Below are positions 7,304 to 13,727 of a stretch of 19,474 bases of DNA, piece by piece. The translations under genes were made by a program, and so were the position numbers. The notes under the pieces are model-generated. The model did no database searches and was not told where the DNA came from. It worked only from the letters and a program-made list of their open reading frames with translations. Location of the stretch: contig CAZPHH010000088.1 in the NCBI GenBank assembly GCA_964586145.1, positions 1 to 19,474 of the forward strand, in the 5' to 3' direction. The DNA comes from JAFGJQ01 sp964586145. GTDB taxonomy: Bacteria; Planctomycetota; Phycisphaerae; UBA1845. Numbering within the stretch: the stretch's first letter is position 1; each line of letters opens with the position of its first letter.

Positions 7304-7365
7304 CGGGGGAGAGTGTGGAGAGGGGACCGGGACTCCGTGGTCGGGGATTCCAGTGGGCCGGAATG

Positions 7366-8157
7366 TCACTTCGCGGGGTGGCCGTTCTTCCGCGCGCCGT
7401 TGCGGACGTGCTTGCGGCCGAACACGCCGTTGTGTACGCGTCCGGCGCCGCTGCGATCGTGGCCGTTTCCATTCCCGTTTCCGTGGCCGTTGCCTCCGTG
7501 AGTCAGCGCGAGGTATCTCCCGTGTCGGGGCAGCCGTTCGCGAAGCAACCGGTCCACCGTGATGAGCTGCACTCCCTTGGCCTCAAGCTGCCGCAGGGCC
7601 AGGTCGGCCTCCACGTTGCTCCAGAAGCCGCAGCCGTCCGCAACGACGACCACATCCCGGTTGCGGGCCCGCAGACCCAGTGCGAGCGCCTTGATCGACG
7701 TCTCCATGGCCACGCCGTACAGAATGAACCGATCGGCGGGCACCTGCGTCAGGAACCGGTCGGCCTTGGGATTGCTTAGCAGGTCCTTCGTTCGCTGCCG
7801 GAAGATGACCTGCTGGTAGGTGCCGAACAGATCGATCGGAACTGCCAGGGTGTTGTCACCCTCGACGCGGACGCAACTGCCCATCACGGTGAAAATGAGC
7901 TTTCGTTGACCGCTGGTGCCGTCGATGCAGAAGGGTCCGCTCTGATCCCGATCGAGTTCGCACGGACGGTGCGAGTTGATTGACGAAACGACGGGCACGC
8001 GGCGCCACTTGGTCCAGGCCACGATCTTGCGCAAGGACGGAATCAACGTCTCCAGGTTGGCGACCGGATAGGCGCCCCGCTGGGTCAGAAAATCTGTCTG
8101 CGTACTGAGATCGACGGCCACTGTGGACGGGTATGACCCATTTCGACCGACGGCCAT
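7366..8157 (-). CDS. isochorismatase-fold protein, apparent Cys-to-Ser at the nucleophile
   Basis: A 263-residue protein of the isochorismatase/cysteine hydrolase fold. The catalytic Asp is probably Asp16 (VAVDLSTQTDF) and the Lys probably Lys124 (FRQRTKDLL). Where family members normally have G-V-x-T-x-x-C-V, this one reads GVAMETSIKALALGL, which puts Ser154 at the nucleophile position. It may therefore be non-hydrolytic, a binding protein, or a diverged enzyme. After about residue 219 the protein ends in a 44-residue low-complexity tail rich in His, Asn, Gly, Lys and Arg. The start at 8157 is chosen because GGGAG lies 8 nt upstream and because the fold begins right after it; the reading frame stays open further upstream but without family character. 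It is a single gene with a candidate promoter about 260 bases upstream. Confidence 0.78.
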   Translation of the reverse strand: MAVGRNGSYPSTVAVDLSTQTDFLTQRGAYPVANLETLIPSLRKIVAWTKWRRVPVVSSINSHRPCELDRDQSGPFCIDGTSGQRKLIFTVMGSCVRVEGDNTLAVPIDLFGTYQQVIFRQRTKDLLSNPKADRFLTQVPADRFILYGVAMETSIKALALGLRARNRDVVVVADGCGFWSNVEADLALRQLEAKGVQLITVDRLLRERLPRHGRYLALTHGGNGHGNGNGNGHDRSGAGRVHNGVFGRKHVRNGARKNGHPAK

Positions 8158-8322
8158 GACTTCGTCTCCCGATGTGCCGCGCGGTGCGAATAAGTGCCCT
8201 GGCCGGCCCCACGGCCAAGGACGCAACGCTGCGAATTGAAATCGCGCGGTTCGGTATCCGTCAGTTTTCGGGAAGGGAGGTGCTTCTTTCCCACCATGCC
8301 CATCCCGCGTTTGTAACGCATC

Positions 8323-8336
8323 CCAATGCGCATTGG
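8323..8336. promoter_or_regulatory. 14-bp perfect palindrome, candidate operator
   Basis: CCAATGCGCATTGG is a perfect inverted repeat with no spacer. It lies in the presumed leader of the isochorismatase-like gene, between its candidate promoter and start codon. Allowing a single bulged C, the symmetry continues by two more base pairs. It could be a repressor site or an RNA hairpin; no protein can be assigned. Confidence 0.4.
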
Positions 8337-8416
8337 ATCGTAGCGGATTGGCCGGGGAAGGCAATGCGAGAAGTCCCCAGTTTGTGTGAAAAACAGGGAA
8401 CTTTCGTTAAAATCGG

Positions 8417-8445
8417 AGTTTAGTACAGGTCGAATCGGTTGTCAC
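8417..8445 (-). promoter_or_regulatory. candidate promoter of the isochorismatase-like gene
   Basis: On the minus strand GTGACA (8445-8440) and TAAACT (8422-8417) are spaced by exactly 17 nt. The -35 matches in 5 of 6 positions, the -10 in about 4 of 6. The start would be near 8410, leaving a leader of about 250 nt that includes the palindrome at 8323-8336. Confidence 0.42.
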
Positions 8446-8625
8446 ATTCGGCACAGTCCTCACTTTTTACCTATTTTCTCGCACAATTCAGCCGGGCTAC
8501 AAACGTGAGCCCCTGGAGGCGCCGTTTACAGAGGGGGTTTGAACGCGGAAGAGTAGCCTCACCGGCGGACCGGCCGAGCAGCGAGGGGTCGGCGGGGGAG
8601 GTGGTTCAGGAACCGGGAGTTTGCC

Positions 8626-8685
8626 CGCAGGGGGCGGGCCTGCGAAGGGGCGTCCGCTCCATCAGACGCCGTTGCGGCCGGCCGC
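8626..8685. repeat. cluster of three inverted repeats
   Basis: Three inverted repeats follow one another within 60 bases: CGCAGG/CCTGCG (8626-8631 with 8639-8644), GGCGTC/GACGCC (8649-8654 with 8665-8670) and the 12-bp palindrome GCGGCCGGCCGC (8674-8685). None is followed by a T tract, so they are not standard terminators. High GC makes some pairing expected by chance, but the close spacing could reflect a structured RNA or a binding site. Confidence 0.35.
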
Positions 8686-8713
8686 GTCGGGTGTGAGCGA
8701 CTCAGGCGTCGCG

Positions 8714-8741
8714 TTGATTTGTCTCTGGGGCGTGATAGAGT
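8714..8741 (+). promoter_or_regulatory. tRNA-Sec promoter with extended -10
   Basis: TTGATT (8714-8719) and TAGAGT (8736-8741) are separated by 16 nt, and TG at 8733-8734 forms an extended -10 element (TGnTAGAGT). The predicted start near 8748 coincides with the base of the leader hairpin at 8749-8782. Confidence 0.5.
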
Positions 8742-8748
8742 CGGCCCG

Positions 8749-8782
8749 GACGAGGCGGGGCCGGTGCGCTGCCCGCCTCGTC
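8749..8782 (+). promoter_or_regulatory. 11-bp leader hairpin directly before tRNA-Sec
   Basis: GACGAGGCGGG (8749-8759) pairs perfectly with CCCGCCTCGTC (8772-8782) around a 12-nt loop. Five nt separate it from the mature tRNA-Sec 5' end, and the predicted transcription start lies at its base. It would form the 5' leader of the precursor, which RNase P must remove. No T tract follows, so termination is unlikely. Confidence 0.5.
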
Positions 8783-8787
8783 GCCGG

Positions 8788-8883
8788 GGGAGTGTCCGGA
8801 CGCCTGGTGGGTCCCGCGGCCTTCAAAGCCGTTGTGGGGTCGTTCGCGCGGCCCCAGGTGGGTTCGATTCCCATCCACTCCCG
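8788..8883 (+). tRNA. selC: tRNA-Sec (anticodon TCA)
   Basis: A 96-nt selenocysteine tRNA. The anticodon loop CTTCAAA (8821-8827) carries TCA at 8823-8825 between GCGGC and GCCGT. The long variable arm is GGGGTCG/CGGCCCC, the T loop is GGTTCGATTCC, and G8883 is the discriminator base as expected for tRNA-Sec. The overall layout and length match bacterial selC. The acceptor strands GGGAGTG and CACTCCC give seven pairs; position eight is either a T-C mismatch or belongs to a six-pair T stem, keeping the 13-bp stacked helix of this tRNA class. The D stem (GGACGC/GGGTCC) has one mismatch. CCA is not encoded. It implies UGA decoding as selenocysteine; no selA, selB, selD or selenoprotein is visible in the window. 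Confidence 0.93.
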
Positions 8884-9098
8884 TTCATTCCGGCCTCATT
8901 CTGCGGGGTGAGACAGTTGGTGATACGATGGCACAAGCTCGATCCGCGGGGCTTTGCCATGCCTTCCGGCCCACCACCCCATTTCGTTCGGGAACCGCAC
9001 ACGCAAGGACGCGGAAACGTGAAAACGAAGGGCGTGGGCTTTGCCGACAGGATAAGCACGACGGCCAGAAAGCGAGAATGTAACGCGGAGAGGAAGCG

Positions 9099-9395
9099 TC
9101 AGCCCGCGGAAATCGAGTCGGGGCCCTTGCCGGCCCGCTTCTCGTATCGGCCATCGCCCGATCGGACGTACTTGGTGAAACCCATTTCGCCCAGCTTTCG
9201 GTCGTCCGCGAGGGCGCGGGTGGCCGCCCGGGACGGTGAATCGCCCAGCACACGAGGAGGCGTGATTACCCGGCGCACCGGCTCACCCGTCTCCGGGTGC
9301 CGGGTCAGGGGCGGATCGGACATTGCCTGCGTGACCTCGAACTTCTCTCCGCCCGAGCCGTCGGGCAGGATGACCTCATAGACGTAGAACGGCAC
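9099..9395 (-). CDS. FmdB-like small protein lacking zinc-ribbon cysteines
   Basis: A 98-residue protein that follows the FmdB/putative regulatory zinc-ribbon layout (MPxYxYE..., FEVxQxMSDPPL, then PVRR) but has no cysteine. Where FmdB proteins carry the two CxxC knuckles, this protein has ILPDGSGGEKFEV and HPETGEPV. I recall similar Cys-free relatives in Planctomycetes. The C-terminal half (LGEMGFTKYVRSGDGRYEK) is basic and unassigned. The start is the GTG at 9395, which gives the family's M-P-F-Y-V-Y-E opening and has AGGAG 7 nt upstream; an upstream ATG at 9461 would lie inside the RNase D gene and add a non-family segment. It is the last gene of the operon, 34 bases after RNase D. Function unknown. 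Confidence 0.75.
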   Translation of the reverse strand: MPFYVYEVILPDGSGGEKFEVTQAMSDPPLTRHPETGEPVRRVITPPRVLGDSPSRAATRALADDRKLGEMGFTKYVRSGDGRYEKRAGKGPDSISAG

Positions 9396-9429
9396 GGCAC
9401 AACTCCTGCGAGCAGAAACCCGGCGCCAG

Positions 9430-10659
9430 TCATCCGGCATCGGCTTCCGTCGCCGCTTCATTATATGCCAGGCCCGGGCCGTCCGGGGTGGTGGTCAGCC
9501 GAACGGCGCACTGCCCGCCGAGAACCTGCGTCAGCAGCGGGCCGAAGGCCTTCTTCCGCCATCCGCGCATCAGAGGCGGCAGGGACGCGGGCTCCTCTCC
9601 ACGCACGTGCGAGACCACCAGAGCGCGAATATCGTGCTTGCTGGTCACCAGCCCGTAGGCCAGATGGTGCTCCAGGCAGAAGTCGCGAATGATGGCCGTG
9701 ATGAGCGAAATCGCCATCGATTCCCGCGGCGTCTCTTCCACTGCAGCGCTCGACTTGGGGCACTGTTCGACGGGCAGGGCCTGGGCCCTCTGGACCGCCG
9801 CGCAGAGCTGTCGTAACGCCCTGTCGCTTAGAGAGATACCACGAAGCGTGCGGATATCCTGGGGTTGCGTCCAGCCACGCCGGGCGATCTCCACGAGCAG
9901 GTGGTCGCGCAGCACGACGCGGACGGGTCGGTTCAGTTGGGCGGCCAGGGCTTCCCGCTCGATCGCCAGCTCTCGGGCGGCGGCGAGCGCCCGGGGGTCC
10001 AGGGAACCCGTGCCTTTGATGCGTTTGAGGGCGCTGCGGGTCTCCGGCTGCAAGGCGGCGACCTGTTCGAGCCGTCGGAACTCCTCATTCGCCCAGGACT
10101 TGCGCGCGTGCCGGGCCAGTCTCCGCTTGAGCAGCTTGTGGATGGCCGGCAGGTACGCCACGTCCTCAACGGCGTAGGCCAGTTGGGTTTCGGAGAGTGG
10201 GCGTCGCTGCCAGTCGCTGAGGGTCTGGGACTTTCGCAAGCGCACGCCCAGGGTCGCCCGCACGAGTCGCATGAGGCTGAGGGGATAGTCATAGCCGACG
10301 AGGCCCGCGGCCACCTGCACGTCGAAGACGCAGGTCGGCGGTCGGTGGATGGCCTGCTGGCACAGGGACAGGTCTTCCGCGCCGGCGTGAACGATGACCT
10401 CCACGTCCGGGTCGGCGACCAGGTCCCAGACGGGGGTAACGTCCAGGCCGTCTTCGATAGGGTCGATCAGGAACACTCGATCGTGGGTGGCGGCCTGAAG
10501 GAGGCAGACGACGGGTAGAAACCGGTCTTCCTTGATGAATTCGGTGTCGAAAGCGAATTGGCCCGCCTCTCGCAGGGTGGCGCAGGCATGGTCGAGATGC
10601 TGCGCCTCGGTCACCACTTCCACGTCCGGCGGGTCGATTCGGTTCCTGGCTTTTCCCAT
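9430..10659 (-). CDS. rnd: ribonuclease D
   Basis: A 409-residue 3'-5' exoribonuclease of the DEDDy class, which trims tRNA and other RNA 3' ends. All catalytic residues are visible: Asp38 and Glu40 (FDTEF), Asp96 (HAGAEDL), and Tyr162 with Asp166 (YAVEDVAYL). An HRDC-like helical region lies around 205-285 (LDPRALAAARELAIEREALA and downstream), and a further C-terminal segment (about 315-400) corresponds to the second helical domain. The length is slightly above E. coli RNase D. The ATG at 10659 has only a weak ribosome binding site (GGGG about 10 nt upstream). It lies 37 bases after the membrane-anchored hypothetical gene and 34 before the FmdB-like gene, so the three form one operon. Confidence 0.9.
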   Translation of the reverse strand: MGKARNRIDPPDVEVVTEAQHLDHACATLREAGQFAFDTEFIKEDRFLPVVCLLQAATHDRVFLIDPIEDGLDVTPVWDLVADPDVEVIVHAGAEDLSLCQQAIHRPPTCVFDVQVAAGLVGYDYPLSLMRLVRATLGVRLRKSQTLSDWQRRPLSETQLAYAVEDVAYLPAIHKLLKRRLARHARKSWANEEFRRLEQVAALQPETRSALKRIKGTGSLDPRALAAARELAIEREALAAQLNRPVRVVLRDHLLVEIARRGWTQPQDIRTLRGISLSDRALRQLCAAVQRAQALPVEQCPKSSAAVEETPRESMAISLITAIIRDFCLEHHLAYGLVTSKHDIRALVVSHVRGEEPASLPPLMRGWRKKAFGPLLTQVLGGQCAVRLTTTPDGPGLAYNEAATEADAG

Positions 10660-10696
10660 AGAGAGCGTTTCCCCATCTGCCGGGCCGGTTTATGGG

Positions 10697-11296
10697 TCAC
10701 CGGCGTTGGAACGAGCGAGCCACCCTGTCGCAGACCGTCAGATCATGGGGCTCCAGGGCCCCGTCCCGATGATACTCCAGAACATACGCCTCCGTACCGA
10801 GCGGTGTCGTGCCGGCCACTCCCACCACGAAGATGGTACCGGTATCCGCCAGGACCGCTCGAACGCCGTCGAGCGGGCCCAGGAACGCTTCCTCGTACTC
10901 GACACGGCGGAGCAGGGCAATCGTGGCGGCTCGTCCGAGACGGTCGGGAAAGAACGACGCGATCGCGTCGTGACATATCCGTTGGGCCGACCTTGCTCCC
11001 CACACGCGCACACGACTGACGCACAGGACGGACGGCTTCGCGCCCCGAGCCGGTTCGTAGAAACAGACGGGCTCCGCCCCCGCCGCCCGGGCGTCGACGG
11101 TCAACCGCACCCAGCCGGCCGGCGGCACGAAAGACACACTCCAGTCGGGCGGGTGGAGCCGATTTCCGGGTTGCCCGGAGCGTTGGAGTCGGACAAACAG
11201 TGCCGCGGCGCCCGTGGCCAGGCAGATCATGACCAGCGCGAACGCCACCGCTCGGCGCGGGTGTCCCGGGGTCTCCCGCACGTGAACCTGATACAT
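10697..11296 (-). CDS. hypothetical membrane-anchored protein
   Basis: A 199-residue protein I do not recognise. A single hydrophobic segment (about 15-37, AVAFALVMICLATGAAALFV) follows a short basic N-terminus, so the remainder probably faces the periplasm. The start of the outer domain (WSVSFVPPAGWVRLTVD) is vaguely like PsbP/DUF1795-type domains that read F-x-x-P-x-G-W, but this is a faint resemblance. It is the first gene of an apparent operon with RNase D and the FmdB-like gene. A possible promoter on the minus strand (TTGCTG, 18 nt, TAGCAT at 11311-11306) would start transcription about three bases before the ATG, making it nearly leaderless; this is speculative. No internal damage seen. 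Confidence 0.65.
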   Translation of the reverse strand: MYQVHVRETPGHPRRAVAFALVMICLATGAAALFVRLQRSGQPGNRLHPPDWSVSFVPPAGWVRLTVDARAAGAEPVCFYEPARGAKPSVLCVSRVRVWGARSAQRICHDAIASFFPDRLGRAATIALLRRVEYEEAFLGPLDGVRAVLADTGTIFVVGVAGTTPLGTEAYVLEYHRDGALEPHDLTVCDRVARSFQRR

Positions 11297-11338
11297 CGTC
11301 GGGCCATGCTACCGCGGCCCCTCCCCTTTCAGCAACGG

Positions 11339-11367
11339 TTGACGGCCTGTGGCGGGGCACGTAGATT
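11339..11367 (+). promoter_or_regulatory. sigma70-like promoter for the DUF502-hpf-pts cluster
   Basis: TTGACG (11339-11344) and TAGATT (11362-11367) are separated by exactly 17 nt. The -35 matches in 5 of 6 positions and the -10 in 4 of 6. The start would be near 11374, leaving a leader of about 70 nt before the DUF502 gene. It is the only good plus-strand promoter I see ahead of the cluster. Confidence 0.55.
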
Positions 11368-11442
11368 CATCTGTCGCGCCCGGGGACCGGGGAGAACGAT
11401 GCATGGCGCCGGCCGAGCGGCGGCCGGAGAATCGGCGACCTC

Positions 11443-12300
11443 ATGGATGATTTCAAACGATTCTTCCTGCGGGGGCTGGCGGCACTCCTGCCGACGCTGC
11501 TGACGATTGCCGTACTCTTCTGGGCGTATGAGTTCGTCGACAAGCACATCGGTCGGCACGTGAACCGGGGGATGATCCTGGCGCTGGGTCACCTGGGTCC
11601 TCCGACGATCGTGAACGAGAACACGGACCCGCTGCGGCACGGCACCCCGGTTCCGGAATGGCTTCCGGACGGGCGGCAGATCACCGAGGAGCATAAGATC
11701 ATACATCATATAGCGTTACGAAGTTCTGACGAGAACGTGGCCCGGGAAGCGGCGCGTCGTCGAGACCGGGCCCTCTGGGAAATCGCCTTCGCGAAATACA
11801 AATTGCACGTGATCGGTTTCGTGATTGCGATCATTCTCGTATACTTCCTCGGGTACTTCCTGGCCAGTTTCATCGGCAGGACGACATGGAGAATCGTCGA
11901 AGGGTTGATTCTCCGGCTCCCGCTGGTCCGGACGATCTACCCGAACATCAAGCAGGTGACGGATTTCCTTTTTACCGATCGCCAGTTCGAGTTTTCGGGG
12001 GTCGTGGCGGTTCAGTATCCGCGGCACGGCATCTGGGCGGTGGGGTTGCTCACGGGGTCGCCCATGAAGCATATCCAGGATCGGGAGACCCGGGAATTGC
12101 TGACGGTGTTCATTCCCAGCTCGCCCACGCCGGTGACGGGGTATACGATCACGGTGGCGAAGGAGGACGTGATCCTGCTGGATGTGTCCATCGATGACGC
12201 CCTGCGATTCACGATCAGCGGGGGAGTGATCAAGCCGGGCACGGCCATGTCGGGCGCCGCGCTTCCGTCGGTGCCGTCGGATGGGCCGGGCGTCCGGTAG
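11443..12300 (+). CDS. DUF502 family membrane protein
   Basis: A 285-residue membrane protein of the DUF502 family, whose function is unknown. Transmembrane helix 1 spans about 11-31 (GLAALLPTLLTIAVLFWAYE) and helix 2 about 121-143 (LHVIGFVIAIILVYFLGYFL). The conserved signature after helix 2, LPLVRTIYPNIKQVTDFLF, is present, followed by a soluble beta-rich domain. The loop between the helices is about 90 residues, longer than in most members as I know them, with an acidic/basic helical segment (REAARRRDRALWEIAF). It is first in the cluster with hibernation factor and PTS genes, 93 bases before hpf. The ribosome binding site is weak (GGAG 13 nt before the ATG). Confidence 0.85.
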   Translation: MDDFKRFFLRGLAALLPTLLTIAVLFWAYEFVDKHIGRHVNRGMILALGHLGPPTIVNENTDPLRHGTPVPEWLPDGRQITEEHKIIHHIALRSSDENVAREAARRRDRALWEIAFAKYKLHVIGFVIAIILVYFLGYFLASFIGRTTWRIVEGLILRLPLVRTIYPNIKQVTDFLFTDRQFEFSGVVAVQYPRHGIWAVGLLTGSPMKHIQDRETRELLTVFIPSSPTPVTGYTITVAKEDVILLDVSIDDALRFTISGGVIKPGTAMSGAALPSVPSDGPGVR

Positions 12301-12393
12301 ACGACGGCCCCCGCGGCGGCAGAAGCCGGCCCGGGCACGGGAGGGGGGTCGCGTATCGGCATCGGATCAGGGACCCGCAAAGGAGGCTCGCCC

Positions 12394-12717
12394 TTGCTAG
12401 TATCCATCAGCGGACGACACGTGGAGGTGACGCCGGACGTACGGGAGTATGCGGAGAGGAAGATGGCCAAGATGCCCCGGTATTACGATCGCATCCAGGC
12501 CATCGAGGTCATCCTGGACCACGAATCGGAGCATTTCTCCGTGGAGGTCGTCATCAGTGCAGACGGCGCTCCGTTCGTGGCGCGGGAGGTCGGGCCGGAC
12601 ACGTTCGCACTGATTGATCTGGTTTCGGACAAGCTGGAACGGCAGTTGACCAAACACAAGGAACGATTTCGCAACCGCAAGCACATGAGCCCTCGGCCGG
12701 ACAAGGAGCCGTTGTGA
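12394..12717 (+). CDS. hpf: ribosome hibernation promoting factor (HPF/RaiA, short form)
   Basis: A 107-residue protein of the HPF/RaiA family, which binds the small ribosomal subunit in the decoding region and promotes inactive ribosomes under starvation. The opening (VSISGRHVEVTPDVREYAERKM) and the central strand set ending at FVAREVGPDTFALIDLVSDKLERQL match the family. It lacks the C-terminal dimerisation domain of long HPF. The start is TTG at 12394: AAAGGAGG at 12379-12386 sits 7 nt upstream, a near-perfect ribosome binding site, and no in-frame ATG or GTG fits the conserved N-terminus. It lies 75 bases before ptsN, an association also known from the proteobacterial rpoN-hpf-ptsN cluster. 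Confidence 0.88.
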   Translation: MLVSISGRHVEVTPDVREYAERKMAKMPRYYDRIQAIEVILDHESEHFSVEVVISADGAPFVAREVGPDTFALIDLVSDKLERQLTKHKERFRNRKHMSPRPDKEPL

Positions 12718-12792
12718 ACGAGGGCTCCGCGTCGCGGGGCGGGCCTGGGCAGGCGTCGCGTCGCGGTACAGGGATGCAGAGACCCGAGTTGG

Positions 12793-13281
12793 ATGACCTC
12801 TATGAAATTGCGTGATTTCTTCTGCACGGAAGCCATCATCCCCGAATTGCAGTCCCGCGACCGGAACGGCGTGATTCGGGAGATGGTCCAGGCGCTGGCC
12901 GATCGAGGGGCGATCACCGCGGAGCACGCGGAAGCAATCAGTCGCGCCCTGATCCAGCGTGAGAACCAGGGCAGCACGGGTTTTGGCAAGGGGGTGGCGG
13001 TTCCCCACGTCAAACATCAGCACGTGCCCCGGATGATCGCGTCGATCGGCCGATCCGGACACGGCGTCGACTTTTCCGCCCTGGACCGGGCCCCGGTGTA
13101 CACGGTGGTGATGCTGCTGAGCCCTCAGAACGACCCGGACGCGCACCTGGCCGCGATGGGCCGCATCTTCAGCCATCTGCAGGACGACAAATTCCGTCGC
13201 TTCCTCCGCCAGGCCGACACCCGAGAGAAAATCGAGGAGTTGATCGTCGAGGCCGACGCGGACGAGGTGGGTACGGAATAG
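12793..13281 (+). CDS. ptsN: PTS EIIA(Ntr)-like protein
   Basis: A 162-residue PTS IIA domain of the fructose/nitrogen-regulatory type. The phosphorylated His is His72 in GKGVAVPHVKH, matching the G-x-A-x-P-H motif. The fold is a stand-alone IIA without IIB or IIC parts, so it is more likely regulatory than part of a sugar transporter. Two start codons are possible, ATG at 12793 and ATG at 12802 (MKLRDFF); neither has a strong ribosome binding site, and the second would match the family N-terminus equally well. It sits between hpf and the HPr gene. It should receive phosphate from HPr encoded just downstream; the regulatory target is unknown. Confidence 0.88.
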   Translation: MTSMKLRDFFCTEAIIPELQSRDRNGVIREMVQALADRGAITAEHAEAISRALIQRENQGSTGFGKGVAVPHVKHQHVPRMIASIGRSGHGVDFSALDRAPVYTVVMLLSPQNDPDAHLAAMGRIFSHLQDDKFRRFLRQADTREKIEELIVEADADEVGTE

Positions 13282-13334
13282 CGAAGCAGACCGCCCGTCG
13301 GTCCGAGGCAGGCGTTCCCTTGAGGTCTACCCTG

Positions 13335-13625
13335 GTGTGCGAATCCCAACAGGTCGCCGTTCGTGAGGTTGTCATTGCCAACACGCACGGACTGCACCTG
13401 CGCCCGGTCATGAAATTCGTGGACATCGCAAATCAGTTCACCTCGGAAATCCGGGTTGACAAAGGCGAGGGGTCCGAACCGGTCGACGGCAAGAGTCCGA
13501 TGGCCATGATGGTGCTGGAGGCGCCCAAAGGCACCCGCCTGCGCATCCACGCCACGGGAGTGGATGCCCACGAGACGGTGGAAGCCCTGATCCGTCTCGT
13601 GCAAAGCAAGTTCGACGAGGAGTGA
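13335..13625 (+). CDS. ptsH: phosphocarrier protein HPr
   Basis: A 96-residue HPr that carries phosphate from enzyme I to IIA proteins. The active-site His21 is in THGLHLRPVMKF, equivalent to His15 of E. coli. Ser54 in GKSPMAMMVL occupies the regulatory serine position phosphorylated by HPr kinase in other bacteria; no hprK is in the window. Two residues appear inserted between the active His and this Ser relative to E. coli. I chose GTG at 13335 because GAGG lies about 9 nt upstream and the length then fits HPr; an in-frame TTG at 13320 with its own AGG-rich upstream site would add five residues. It lies 53 bases after ptsN and 102 before ptsI. Confidence 0.9.
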   Translation: MCESQQVAVREVVIANTHGLHLRPVMKFVDIANQFTSEIRVDKGEGSEPVDGKSPMAMMVLEAPKGTRLRIHATGVDAHETVEALIRLVQSKFDEE

Positions 13626-13727
13626 CCTCCGGCCCCCCCGGCCTCGGCGCGCCAGAGGCTGCCCGCCACCGCCCCGGCACCCGGCCGGTCGCCCCCGGAA
13701 GCACGGACGTTTCGCGAAGCGTGGGTC

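Larger units (their letters stand above)
6575..7365. other. long gene-poor region between glycosyltransferase and isochorismatase-like gene
   Basis: About 790 bases without a convincing protein gene. Readings across it are Arg/Pro-rich and lack family features. From left to right it holds a candidate minus-strand promoter for the glycosyltransferase with a repeated TATGAT box (6691-6696 and 6742-6747), a minus-strand terminator-like hairpin (6896-6926), a good plus-strand promoter (7032-7060) and a plus-strand terminator-like structure ending in TTTTT (7266-7302). The last two frame a candidate small RNA. Confidence 0.55.
8158..8787. other. gene-poor region between the isochorismatase-like gene and tRNA-Sec
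   Basis: About 630 bases without a convincing protein gene. It contains the long presumed leader of the isochorismatase-like gene with a 14-bp palindrome (8323-8336), a candidate minus-strand promoter (8417-8445), an AT-richer stretch near 8380-8480, a cluster of three inverted repeats (8626-8685) and the promoter and leader hairpin of tRNA-Sec (8714-8782). Confidence 0.55.

Noticed and set aside
7056..7562. Plus-strand reading of 168 residues starting at 7056
   Set aside because: The start codon lies within the predicted -10 box, the product is Arg/Gly-rich, and it runs into the tail of the convergent isochorismatase-like gene.
8719..9381. Plus-strand reading crossing tRNA-Sec
   Set aside because: It runs through the tRNA and opposite the FmdB-like gene and has no family features.
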